NCBI GenBank assembly: GCA_964599235.1
Contig: CAZRDX010000007.1
Location: forward strand, 62,001 to 126,000
Length of the DNA stretch: 64,000 nucleotides
Direction of reading: 5' to 3'
DNA from: DRPN01 sp964599235
Lineage (GTDB): Bacteria; Bacteroidota; Bacteroidia; Bacteroidales; VadinHA17
The position numbers were made by a program, and so were the translations under genes. Below are positions 34,228-43,183 of the stretch, one piece after another (positions within the stretch are counted from its first letter, which is position 1; each line of letters opens with the position of its first letter). Under the pieces are notes generated by a model. That model did not search any database, was not told the DNA's origin, and saw nothing but the letters and a program-made list of their open reading frames with translations.

Positions 34228-36498
34228 ATGGCAGAGAAAGAGATCACCGAGGTCAGCAGCGTGCTCACCGATGAGGAAAAAAAACACATCGAGGAGCAGT
34301 TCGTCCAGTTGATGGAGAAAAGCCCGCGGCTGAAAAGGAAAGCCGACAGGGAGCGTGTGCACAAGGCCTTCAACCTGGCCTACCTGGCCCACAAGGATAT
34401 GCGCCGTCGTTCGGGAGAGCCTTACATCTGCCATCCCCTGGCCGTAGCACGTATCGTCTCCGAAGAGATCGGACTGGGAGCTCTCTCCATCAGCTGCGCT
34501 CTCCTGCATGATGTCGTCGAAGATACCGACTATACCATCGAGGACATCCGTCAGATGTTCGACGACAAGACGGCGCGTATCATCGACGGCCTCACCAAGA
34601 TCTCCGGTGCCTTCTCCGAACACACCTCCTCGCAGGCCGAGAACTTCCGCAAGATCCTCCTCACCCTCTCCGATGACATGCGCGTCATCCTCATCAAGCT
34701 GGCCGACCGTCTGCACAACATGCGCACCCTGGGTTCCATGCCTCCCGACAAGAAGATGAAGATCGCCTCGGAAACCATCTACATCTATGCTCCGCTGGCC
34801 CACCGGCTGGGGCTCTATGCCATCAAGACCGAGCTGGAGGATCTCAGCATGAAATACCGCTATCCCGAGATCTACGAAGAGATAGCCAGCAAGATCAAAC
34901 AGAACGAGAAGAAACGCATCGCCGAGATCAACCGTTTTTCCCTGCCCATCATCCAGAAACTTGAGGAGAACAAGATCAGGTTTGACATCTCCGGCCGTCC
35001 CAAGTCGATCTACTCCATCTGGAAAAAAATGCAGACCAAGAACATCTCTTTTGAGGAGGTGTACGATCTCCTGGCCATCCGGATCGTTTTCGATCCCAAA
35101 CCACGGGTCTCGGAGAAGGCAATGTGCTGGCTCATCTATTCCCTAATCACCGACATTTATCTGCCCAAGCCCGACCGTTTGCGCGACTGGGTGAGCAAAC
35201 CCAAGGCCAACGGTTACGAGGCGCTGCATGCCACGGTGATGGGCCACGACGGCAAGTGGGTGGAGGTACAGATACGTTCGCGGCGTATGGACGAGATCGC
35301 CGAACGGGGGTATGCCGCTCATTGGAAATACAAAGGGGCCCGTTCGCTCGAGACCCAGGAAAGCGAACTGGACAACTGGCTCAAAAAGATCCGCGAGCTG
35401 CTGGAGAACCCCAACGACAACGCCCTGGAGTTCCTCGACGATTTCAAGCTCAACCTGTATACGTCGGAGATCCTGGTCTTCACCCCCAAGGGACACATCA
35501 AATCGCTACCCAAGCATGCCTCGGCCCTCGATTTTGCATATGAGATCCACACCGAGATCGGCGACCATGCCATCGGGGCCAAGGTGAACCACAAACTGGT
35601 CCCGTTGAGCTACAAGCTCTCGAGCGGCGACCAGGTGGAGATCCTCACCTCCGACAAGCAGCGTCCGCAGGCCGAGTGGCTCAACTATGTGATCACAGCC
35701 AAGGCCAAGGTAAGTATTAAGAATGCCCTGAAAGCCGAGCGCAGGAACCACATCCGTCTCGGCAAGGAGAAACTCGACCGGAAGCTGCGCGAGCTGAAGC
35801 TCACCCCCACTGCCTATATAGTGAGGAAGCTGATGAACGCCTATGAGGTCCTCACCAAGGACGAATTTTACAGCAAGATCGGTCTGGGTCTCATCAACCT
35901 CGACAACGTGGAGGAGATCCTGAAAAAGAAATCCCGTAACAAGCTGGTGAAATACTGGACCCTGCAGTTCCTGCGAAAGAGCACTCCCGCAAAAGGGAAC
36001 CGCGAGGGGGAGAAGACAAAGAAAAAGGACAAAAAGACGGTGCTACTGCGCGACCTCCCCGAGGGGGAAGCGGGCTATCAGATCGCCGGCTGCTGTAAAC
36101 CCATTCCCGGTGACAACGTGGTAGGTTATCTCGACCCGGAAGAAGAGACCATTGTGGTCCACAAGTCGACCTGCCCGAAGATCATCAGTCTGGCTGCCAA
36201 GCACGGCGACCGGATCATCCCGGTACGATGGACCGAACACAAACTGCGAGCCTTCCTCTCGCGTATCAGGATCACCGGCATCGACCGTTTGGGCATCTTA
36301 AGCGAGATCACCACCCTCATCTCCAAACGCCTCGATGTGAACATCCGCAGTCTCAGCGTGGATGTCCACGACGGTATCTTCGTGGCCATCGTCGACCTTT
36401 ACGTCCACAACACCATCCACCTCAACAACCTGATGCTCAACCTGGCCAAGATCAAAGGCATCGACACGGTCAACCGCGAAGAATACACCGGCGAATAA
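34228..36498 (+). CDS. rel: Bifunctional (p)ppGpp synthetase/hydrolase (RelA/SpoT family)
   Basis: 756 residues. The start at ATG 34228 has an AGGAG ribosome-binding site 9 nt upstream; an in-frame GTG at 34180 lies before a promoter element. The N-terminal HD hydrolase domain keeps the metal motif H94-D95-x-x-E98-D99 (LLHDVVEDT). The synthetase domain follows (DRLRDWVSKPKANGYEALHATV, WVEVQIRSRRMDEIAERGYAAHWKYKG), then TGS (EILVFTPKGHIKSLPKHASALDFAYEIH), a zinc-finger-like stretch (IAGCCKPIPGDNVVGYL) and a C-terminal ACT domain (ITGIDRLGILSEITTLIS). It makes and degrades the stringent-response alarmone. It is upstream of the Fur-family gene and purA, all on the same strand. Confidence 0.96.
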   Translation: MAEKEITEVSSVLTDEEKKHIEEQFVQLMEKSPRLKRKADRERVHKAFNLAYLAHKDMRRRSGEPYICHPLAVARIVSEEIGLGALSISCALLHDVVEDTDYTIEDIRQMFDDKTARIIDGLTKISGAFSEHTSSQAENFRKILLTLSDDMRVILIKLADRLHNMRTLGSMPPDKKMKIASETIYIYAPLAHRLGLYAIKTELEDLSMKYRYPEIYEEIASKIKQNEKKRIAEINRFSLPIIQKLEENKIRFDISGRPKSIYSIWKKMQTKNISFEEVYDLLAIRIVFDPKPRVSEKAMCWLIYSLITDIYLPKPDRLRDWVSKPKANGYEALHATVMGHDGKWVEVQIRSRRMDEIAERGYAAHWKYKGARSLETQESELDNWLKKIRELLENPNDNALEFLDDFKLNLYTSEILVFTPKGHIKSLPKHASALDFAYEIHTEIGDHAIGAKVNHKLVPLSYKLSSGDQVEILTSDKQRPQAEWLNYVITAKAKVSIKNALKAERRNHIRLGKEKLDRKLRELKLTPTAYIVRKLMNAYEVLTKDEFYSKIGLGLINLDNVEEILKKKSRNKLVKYWTLQFLRKSTPAKGNREGEKTKKKDKKTVLLRDLPEGEAGYQIAGCCKPIPGDNVVGYLDPEEETIVVHKSTCPKIISLAAKHGDRIIPVRWTEHKLRAFLSRIRITGIDRLGILSEITTLISKRLDVNIRSLSVDVHDGIFVAIVDLYVHNTIHLNNLMLNLAKIKGIDTVNREEYTGE

Positions 36499-36609
36499 GT
36501 TTGCATCCTCCCCCTTCTTTCATTTTGTTCTTAAATTAAATCTAAATAAACTTCCTTTTGTAGGGAATTTTTCCTATTTTGCCGCCGGGTATCAACAGCA
36601 AGAAGAGCC

Positions 36610-37098
36610 ATGTCGAACAATAAGACGCAACAGACAGTAAAGAAGATCTTCAAGGAGTATCTGGAAAAAAAAGGGCACAGAAAAACTCCTGAGCGTTTTG
36701 CCATCCTGAAAGAGATCTACAACACAGAAGGACATTTCGACATCGAATCGCTCTACATCACCATGAAGAACAAGAATTATCAGGTGAGCCGTGCCACGCT
36801 TTACAACACCATCGAACTGCTGCTCAACTGCAATCTGGTGATCAAACATCAGTTTGGCAGGAACATAGCACAATACGAGAAATCGTTCAACTGCAGGCAA
36901 CACGATCATCTCATCGATACCGAAACAGGCAAGGTGATCGAGTTCTGTGATCCCCGCATCCACGACATCATCAAGACCGCCTGTGAGCTCAATAACTTCC
37001 GTCCTCTTTATCATTCGCTGTACATCTACGGCGTGTCACGTGACAACGAGGAAACCCATGAGGTGACCCCCCAGAATCCCGACAGGGAAGAAGTCTGA
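36610..37098 (+). CDS. Fur-family metal/peroxide-responsive regulator
   Basis: 162 residues. The N-terminal winged helix is present (RKTPERFAILKEIYNTEGHFDIESLY, NYQVSRATLYNTIELLLNCNLV), with the recognition helix in SRATLYNTI. The dimerisation/metal part has QHDHLIDTETGKVIEFCDPRI, but the CxxC structural-zinc motifs typical of many Fur proteins are absent; only isolated Cys residues remain. It could sense iron, zinc or peroxide; which one is not visible. It is placed between rel and purA, an arrangement I believe is common in Bacteroidales. Confidence 0.92.
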   Translation: MSNNKTQQTVKKIFKEYLEKKGHRKTPERFAILKEIYNTEGHFDIESLYITMKNKNYQVSRATLYNTIELLLNCNLVIKHQFGRNIAQYEKSFNCRQHDHLIDTETGKVIEFCDPRIHDIIKTACELNNFRPLYHSLYIYGVSRDNEETHEVTPQNPDREEV

Positions 37099-37217
37099 TC
37101 CTCTCTTTTTTCACTTCCTGAATTGCTGCTGAAATTTTCCCGTCGCTTGGAAAATTTGATTAGGTTTGTATCCGTTTTGAGAGTAACCCAACCCAGTTCC
37201 GTACAAACCTGTTCAAC

Positions 37218-38480
37218 GTGAAAGCTGACATTCTTTTGGGATTACAGTGGGGTGACGAAGGTAAGGGGAAGGTAGTGGATGTGCTCACCTCGGAGTACGA
37301 GGTTGTCGCCCGTTTCCAGGGCGGCCCCAATGCCGGTCATTCCCTGCAGTTCGACACCCACAAGTTCATTCTCCATACCATTCCGTCGGGGGTATTCCAC
37401 CCCGGCAAGGTCAACGTCATCGGCAACGGTGTGGTGATCGATCCGGCCATTTTTGCCGAAGAGGTGGAGATGCTCAGGGAGTCGGGGTTCCCTCCCGAAG
37501 AGAATCTGTACATCTCCCGCAAGGCCCATCTGATCCTCCCCACGCACCGTCTTCTGGATGCGGCTTCGGAAGCAGCCAAGGGGAAGACACGCATCGGCTC
37601 GACCCTGAAGGGCATCGGTCCTGCCTACATGGACAAGACCGGCCGCAACGGTCTGCGTACCGGCGACCTCTTGCGTCCGGATTTCCGGGAGAGGTACGAA
37701 GCGCTCAAGAAGAAACATCTGGCCATCCTGAATATGTACGATTATCCTGCCGACCCGTCGGAGATGGAGGAAGCATGGTTCGCCGGCATTGAGGTGATCC
37801 GTCGTTTCCGGCTGGTGGAGAGCGAATATCTCCTGAACAGGATGCTGGACGAGGGCAAGAGTCTTCTGGCCGAGGGAGCGCAGGGCACGTTGCTCGACAT
37901 CGATTTCGGCACCTATCCCTATGTCACCTCTTCCAACACCATTGCCGCGGGGGCCCTGACGGGTCTGGGGCTGGCCCCCTCCCGCATCGGCGAGGTATAC
38001 GGCATCTTCAAGGCCTATCTCACCCGGGTGGGCAGCGGCCCCTTTCCCACCGAGCTGCACGGCGAGGAGGGCGAACGACTGCGGCAACAGGGCAACGAAT
38101 ACGGTGCCACCACCGGCCGGCCCCGCCGCTGCGGATGGCTCGACCTGCCGGCCCTGCGCTATGCCATCATGCTCAACGGCGTCACCCGGCTCATCATGAC
38201 CAAACCCGATGTGCTCACCGGCCTCAACGAACTCCGTATTTGCACCGCTTACCGTATCGACGGCCGCGAGACCCGCGAACTCCCCTACTCCCTCGACCAA
38301 AAGATCGAACCCGTCTACCGTACCTTCCCCGGATGGGACGACGACATCTCCCGGGCCCGTAACTTCAACGAATTGCCTCCTCAGCTGGGTGACTACATCG
38401 CCTTCATTGAAAAAGAGACCGGCGTGCCCGTCACCATGATCTCCGTATCACCCGACAGGGAGGCGATCATTCGACGATAA
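37218..38480 (+). CDS. purA: Adenylosuccinate synthetase
   Basis: 420 residues, GTG start at 37218. It catalyses IMP + aspartate + GTP to adenylosuccinate in AMP synthesis. The GTP loop GLQWGDEGKGK is at residues 8-18, the IMP-binding FQGGPNAGHS follows, and LLAEGAQGTLLDIDFGTYPYVTSSN and GVGPPYxD-like TRVGSGPFPTEL are all present. A -7-like TAGGTTTG lies at 37161-37168. PurA is inhibited by ppGpp in other bacteria, which makes its position downstream of rel functionally sensible. It ends at a bidirectional terminator. Confidence 0.97.
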   Translation: MKADILLGLQWGDEGKGKVVDVLTSEYEVVARFQGGPNAGHSLQFDTHKFILHTIPSGVFHPGKVNVIGNGVVIDPAIFAEEVEMLRESGFPPEENLYISRKAHLILPTHRLLDAASEAAKGKTRIGSTLKGIGPAYMDKTGRNGLRTGDLLRPDFRERYEALKKKHLAILNMYDYPADPSEMEEAWFAGIEVIRRFRLVESEYLLNRMLDEGKSLLAEGAQGTLLDIDFGTYPYVTSSNTIAAGALTGLGLAPSRIGEVYGIFKAYLTRVGSGPFPTELHGEEGERLRQQGNEYGATTGRPRRCGWLDLPALRYAIMLNGVTRLIMTKPDVLTGLNELRICTAYRIDGRETRELPYSLDQKIEPVYRTFPGWDDDISRARNFNELPPQLGDYIAFIEKETGVPVTMISVSPDREAIIRR

Positions 38481-38487
38481 CCCAATA

Positions 38488-38518
38488 AAAAAAAAGAGCT
38501 GCGTCGCAGCTCTTTTTT
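38488..38518. terminator. Bidirectional terminator between purA and the MFS gene
   Basis: GAGCTGC-GTC-GCAGCTC with poly-A upstream and poly-T downstream, so usable on both strands of this convergent pair. Confidence 0.9.
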
Positions 38519-38538
38519 CTTTCTCTCCCGAAAGAGAT

Positions 38539-40233
38539 TTATTCCTTTTTCTGGATATTGGGCAGCTCCAGTCCGTAACCTTTCGCCTTGTCCTCCATTT
38601 TGAGAAGGAAAGCAAAGAGTACCGACAACACCGCCAGGGTGAGGAAGATCAGAATGTCATAGAAGTAGTCGTAACGGAGATTGAGCCGTTCGGTGGCGAT
38701 CACGCCGAAAACGCCGGCAGCAGCAGCTGCCACCACCGTATTCACGGCAGCTTCCTTGTCCGAAGGGATCGTGATGTTCTGCAGGCTGTTCTTCACCGAC
38801 CGGTAGATATTTCCTTTCACCTTTTCGAGATCTTTTTCCTGATTTGCCACAGGCTCAAACCGGGCGTACTGCACCACGGAATCAACAGCATTGGATGCTG
38901 TCTTCTCCACTGCGAGGCGCAACGTCTTCTCATCCATCCCCGCCCCGGGAAGAACTTCCTGGAAAGCCTGCTGGACAGCGGTCCGTACGAGGGTCTTGTT
39001 GGCAGCGACGTCGGGGTTGGTCTTGTCGAGCACTGCTCCCAGCAGGAGTGGGATTCCCCACAAGCCGATGTTCTGGATCCAGAAGATCACCGCATAGGCG
39101 GTACCCAGCCGCTGTTCGGGAATGATCTTCGGCACCGAGGGCCACATGGCCGAAGGTACCAGGGAAAAGCCTATCCCCAGGATGATCACCATCGAGGCGG
39201 CGATCCACCACTGGTTGAGTGAAGGAATGGCCAGCATGCCATGCACAAAAACCAGGATCATCGCTCCGATGATCATGATGGTGGCCCCTTTCCCCTTCTT
39301 GTCATAGATTCCGCCGAAAAGCGGCGTGAGGAAGATCGTCCCGAACGGCAGCAACATGGTGATCGTACCGGCCAGCTTCGGACTTACATGGTACTTATTG
39401 ATCATCAGATCGTTGGCATAGTACAGAAAAGGGAACACGGCCGAATAGAAGAGGACACAAAGGATGGCGATGTACCAGAACCCCCGGTTGGTGATGATGT
39501 ACCAGATGTCGCGTATCTTGAACTTTTCCTCTTCCGGGACCTGCTGGTCGGCCGTTCCTTCCGATTTGTCGAGGCGGATGTCCATGAGGGAGAAAGAGAT
39601 GAATGAGAGCATCCCTATGAGCATCACGATCAGGGCGAAGAGGATGGGTGCTGTGACGGTGAACTTCTTGGCCAGCGGGATAGAGATCGCCAGGGCCAGG
39701 GCGGTCCCGAGACGGGCAATGGACATCTGCATCCCCATGGCCAGGGCCATCTCCTTGCCCTTGAACCAGCGTACCACAGCCTTCGAGATGGTGATCCCCG
39801 TGGCTTCCGTCCCCACACCGAAAATGGCAAAACCGAACGATGACCACAGCACCTGCGTCTTCATATCCCCGATGAGAGGGAGATGGATCACCGAACCTTC
39901 CGGGAAGGTATGAGAGATGGCCCAGTAATTGATGGCCGTACCGATGAACATCACCAGCGTAGCCCCCAGACCGGTCTTGCGGATCCCCAGCTTGTCAAGG
40001 ATGAAACCGCTGATGATCAGCATAAAAAGAAAAACATTGAAAAGACCGTAAGCCGAGGTATAGGTGCCGAAATCCCCGCTGTCCCATCCCAGCACACTCT
40101 CCAGTTCCGGTTTGATGGCCGAAAGCGCATAGTTGAAATAATACGCCCCGAAAATGGACAAAGAAGCCAAGACCAGCGCCGTCCAGCGGGCCAGGGTCGA
40201 CTCCCGCAAAGATCTTCTTATCTGTTCTGTCAT
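38539..40233 (-). CDS. MFS transporter (oxalate/formate antiporter-like) with a soluble insert
   Basis: 564 residues, against ~410-450 for ordinary MFS/OFA proteins. The first ~400 residues carry eleven or so membrane helices, with motif A as GFILDKLGIRKTG and the OFA-like GLFNVFLFMLIISG. Between the last two helices is an insert of about 110 hydrophilic residues, starting after LLLGAVLDKTNPDVAA and continuing through DEKTLRLAVEKTASNAV and NIYRSVKNSLQNITI to NTVVAAAAAGVFGVIATE. The final helix is YDILIFLTLAVLSVLFAFLLK. The insert resembles a repeated helical hairpin domain. Substrate unknown; organic anion exchange is only a family guess. Confidence 0.87.
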   Translation of the reverse strand: MTEQIRRSLRESTLARWTALVLASLSIFGAYYFNYALSAIKPELESVLGWDSGDFGTYTSAYGLFNVFLFMLIISGFILDKLGIRKTGLGATLVMFIGTAINYWAISHTFPEGSVIHLPLIGDMKTQVLWSSFGFAIFGVGTEATGITISKAVVRWFKGKEMALAMGMQMSIARLGTALALAISIPLAKKFTVTAPILFALIVMLIGMLSFISFSLMDIRLDKSEGTADQQVPEEEKFKIRDIWYIITNRGFWYIAILCVLFYSAVFPFLYYANDLMINKYHVSPKLAGTITMLLPFGTIFLTPLFGGIYDKKGKGATIMIIGAMILVFVHGMLAIPSLNQWWIAASMVIILGIGFSLVPSAMWPSVPKIIPEQRLGTAYAVIFWIQNIGLWGIPLLLGAVLDKTNPDVAANKTLVRTAVQQAFQEVLPGAGMDEKTLRLAVEKTASNAVDSVVQYARFEPVANQEKDLEKVKGNIYRSVKNSLQNITIPSDKEAAVNTVVAAAAAGVFGVIATERLNLRYDYFYDILIFLTLAVLSVLFAFLLKMEDKAKGYGLELPNIQKKE

Positions 40234-40386
40234 GATCGTACGATTTGGTTAGAAAATCGTTGCGAAAATACGAGAATCACCCAACTTTCCAAAAGTTTTC
40301 ATCAACCCGTGACCGCTGCCTGTTCCTGCTTGCTTTTCATGAAAAATTTTCGTATCTTTTTGACGGTCACCAAAAAATGAGGAGTC

Positions 40387-41103
40387 ATGCCCAGGATCAG
40401 TCCCACAAGATACGCCATGCTCCGTTTATTGGAGCGAGAGCGTCAGATCAAGTCCCCGGGACCGGTGATCACCATCTCGCGGGAATATGGTTGTCCCTCC
40501 AAACCCATTGCCGAGCGGGTCACCCGTCTCATCAACGAGAGCGGGGTCAAAGAGAAATGGCACTGGATCAGCAAGGAGATCCTGGAGGAGAGTGCCCGGA
40601 GGCTGGGGCTCTCCCCGCGTGAGATACGGCATATTTTCGAGTACCGTTCACGCAGCTTTCTGGAGGATCTGCTCATCTCGCAGGAGAAGAAGCGTTATTA
40701 CCACAGCGACTGGGCCATCCGCAAGGCGGTGGGCGAGGTCATCCGTGCCACGGCGATGGAAGGCCGAGTGATCATTGTGGGACGGGCCGGTGCGGCTCTC
40801 ACCCGCGACATCCCCGCCTCCCTGCATGTCCGTCTCATCGCTCCGATTGAATGGCGCATCGAACAGGTCGCCCGGCATCATCAGATCTCCCGCGAAGAGG
40901 CAGAGAAAAGGATCCGTGAACTCGACAAAAAAAGAAAGGAGTTCATGGAACATTACCTCAAACGTCCTTTCGACGACACCCTTTTCGATGTCATCTTCAA
41001 CTGCAGCACTCTTTCGCAGGAGGAGATCGCCGGAGCCATCTTCCGCCTGGCCCAGATCAAGGAGCTGGTTCGCCTTCCTTCTTCCCATCTCTCTGCAGTC
41101 TGA
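40387..41103 (+). CDS. Cytidylate-kinase-like family protein
   Basis: 238 residues, matching the 'cytidylate kinase-like' (Cytidylate_kin2) family. The start has a TGAGGAG ribosome-binding sequence just upstream. The N-terminal nucleotide-binding loop reads ITISREYGCPSKPIAERV where most members have SREYGSGG, so ATP binding may be altered. Later conserved parts are present (VIIVGRAGAALTRDIPASLHVRLIAP with the NMP-side Arg, ITRSREEAEKRIRELDKKRKEF-like helix and YLKRPFDDTLFDVIFN). It is probably an orphan nucleoside-monophosphate kinase fold; its true substrate is not known. Confidence 0.82.
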   Translation: MPRISPTRYAMLRLLERERQIKSPGPVITISREYGCPSKPIAERVTRLINESGVKEKWHWISKEILEESARRLGLSPREIRHIFEYRSRSFLEDLLISQEKKRYYHSDWAIRKAVGEVIRATAMEGRVIIVGRAGAALTRDIPASLHVRLIAPIEWRIEQVARHHQISREEAEKRIRELDKKRKEFMEHYLKRPFDDTLFDVIFNCSTLSQEEIAGAIFRLAQIKELVRLPSSHLSAV

Positions 41104-41203
41104 AGTCTCTGCTCCGTGCCATTGTTCCTGTGCAAATGCATGCAAAATATGCATTTGTGCTTTTTTTTTTATCTTGCGCACCACACTGTCAAATCATTGA
41201 ATC

Positions 41204-43111
41204 ATGAGAACCATCATCCATTTCTTTGAAGAGAGTGTCCGCAAATACGGCGACAATGTTTTTCTTTGGGAAAAGACGGGCGAGGAATACGAAGGCACCA
41301 CATACAAAGAGATACACCGCCTCACGGAACGGATCGCAGCCGGTTTGCTGAGTCTGGGCATCCGCAAGGGCGACCGGCTTTCGCTCCTCTCGGAAGGCCG
41401 CAATCTTTGGATGGTGAGCGAGCTGGGGGTCCTTTTCACGGGAGCTGTCAATGTGCCGCTGAGTGTCAAGCTCACCGCCGACGAGGTGCGTTTCCGCATC
41501 GATCATTCCGGTTCGCGCATGGTGATCGTCTCCCGCGGCCAGCTCCCCAAAGTCCGTGAAGTGGCCGACAGCCTCCCCTCGCTCGAGAAGATTATTCTTC
41601 TCGACCCTGTCGAGGATATGCAGGAAAAGGAGATGTTCGTCGACGACCTGCTGGCCCTGGGCGACGAACTGCTCTCGAAGGAGCCGGAGAAGCTGCAGCA
41701 GGCCAAGGAGTCCGTTCAGGAGGATGATTATGCCAACATCAGCTACACCTCCGGCACCACCGCCGACCCTAAAGGCATCATCCTGATGCATAAGAATTAC
41801 GTCACCAACGTGCATCAGGCATACAGCATCATTGAGATCCCGCCCACCTGGAAGAGCCTGCTCATCCTGCCGTGGGACCACTCATTCGCCCACACGGCGG
41901 GTCTGTATGCCTTCATGGGCAAAGGTGCCAGCATCGCCTCCGTCGCCATAGGCCGCACCGCCATGGAGACCCTCAAGAACATCCCTGTCAACATCAAGGA
42001 GGTGAAACCCCACCTCCTCTACAGCGTGCCGGCTCTGGCCAAGAATTTCCGCAAGAACATCGAAAGGGGCATCGCCCAGAAAGGTGAGAAAGTGGAAAAG
42101 CTCTTCAGGAAAGCCCTGCGTCTGGCTTACAGCTACAATAAGGAAGGTTACAACAAAGGGGGCGGGCTCAGCTTCCTGAAAAAGCCTTTGCTCGCTTTTT
42201 ACGACAAGCTCATTTTCTCCAAGGTAAGAGAGAACTTCGGCGGCAACCTGCAGTATTTCATCGGCGGCGGGGCCCTGCTCGACATCGAGTTGCAGCGTTT
42301 CTTCTACGCGCTGGGCATCCCGATGTACCAGGGCTACGGCCTTTCGGAGGCCGCTCCGATCATCTCGGCCAACTCCCCCAGGAAACACAAACTAGGGTCG
42401 TCCGGGATCGTCGTGAAAGACCTGCAGATACGTATCCTCGATGAGGACGGCAACGAAATGCCGACAGGCCAGAAGGGCGAGATCGTGGTCAAAGGCGATA
42501 ACGTCATGGCCGGCTACTGGAAGAACGAGGAAGCCACCCGCGAGGCCCTCCGTGACGGCTGGCTCTACACGGGCGACATGGGTTATCTCGACGAGGACGG
42601 CTTCCTTTATGTGCTGGGACGTTTCAAGAGCCTGCTCATTGCCGACGACGGCGAGAAATACAGTCCCGAAGGCATCGAGGAAGCTTTCTCCGACCAGTCG
42701 CCGCTCATTGAGCAGACCATGCTCTACAACAACCAGAACCCTTATACGGTGGTGCTGCTTTATCCCAATGTCGAGGCACTGAAGAAAAGACTCCGGGAGC
42801 GGGGGCTCGACCCTGCCAGCGACGAAGGGGTCGTCGAGGCCCTGCGTATGATCGACCAGGAACTGCGCGAGTACCGCGCCGGCGGAAAATACGCCGACAT
42901 GTTCCCCCAGCGGTGGATGCCCGCCGCCGTCGGCATCCTGGGCGAAGGGTTCACCGAGGAGAACGGCCTGCTCAACTCTACCATGAAGATGATCCGTGGC
43001 AAGATCACCGAAAGGTACAAGGAACTGCTCGATTTCCTCTACACGCCCGAAGCCAAGGAGATCACCAACGAACGCAATCGTCAGACCATGAAAAAGCTGC
43101 TCGAAGGTTAG
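41204..43111 (+). CDS. AMP-binding long-chain acyl-CoA synthetase
   Basis: 635 residues, typical of FadD15/ACSL-type ligases that activate fatty acids to acyl-CoA through an acyl-AMP. The P-loop YTSGTTADPKGII, the acyl/adenylate motif YGLSEAAPIIS, the DGWLYTGDMGYLDEDGF core motif and the C-terminal hinge GRFKSLLIADDGEKYSPEGIEEA are all present. No signal peptide; cytosolic or membrane-associated. It is followed after 72 bp by an orphan SusD-family lipoprotein gene on the same strand. Confidence 0.93.
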   Translation: MRTIIHFFEESVRKYGDNVFLWEKTGEEYEGTTYKEIHRLTERIAAGLLSLGIRKGDRLSLLSEGRNLWMVSELGVLFTGAVNVPLSVKLTADEVRFRIDHSGSRMVIVSRGQLPKVREVADSLPSLEKIILLDPVEDMQEKEMFVDDLLALGDELLSKEPEKLQQAKESVQEDDYANISYTSGTTADPKGIILMHKNYVTNVHQAYSIIEIPPTWKSLLILPWDHSFAHTAGLYAFMGKGASIASVAIGRTAMETLKNIPVNIKEVKPHLLYSVPALAKNFRKNIERGIAQKGEKVEKLFRKALRLAYSYNKEGYNKGGGLSFLKKPLLAFYDKLIFSKVRENFGGNLQYFIGGGALLDIELQRFFYALGIPMYQGYGLSEAAPIISANSPRKHKLGSSGIVVKDLQIRILDEDGNEMPTGQKGEIVVKGDNVMAGYWKNEEATREALRDGWLYTGDMGYLDEDGFLYVLGRFKSLLIADDGEKYSPEGIEEAFSDQSPLIEQTMLYNNQNPYTVVLLYPNVEALKKRLRERGLDPASDEGVVEALRMIDQELREYRAGGKYADMFPQRWMPAAVGILGEGFTEENGLLNSTMKMIRGKITERYKELLDFLYTPEAKEITNERNRQTMKKLLEG

Positions 43112-43183
43112 CCCCGTTCTCCTTCCGTGACGGACGGCACGTATTTTGCAAGACACCAGGGAAACGAACAAAGCGACAAGGAT

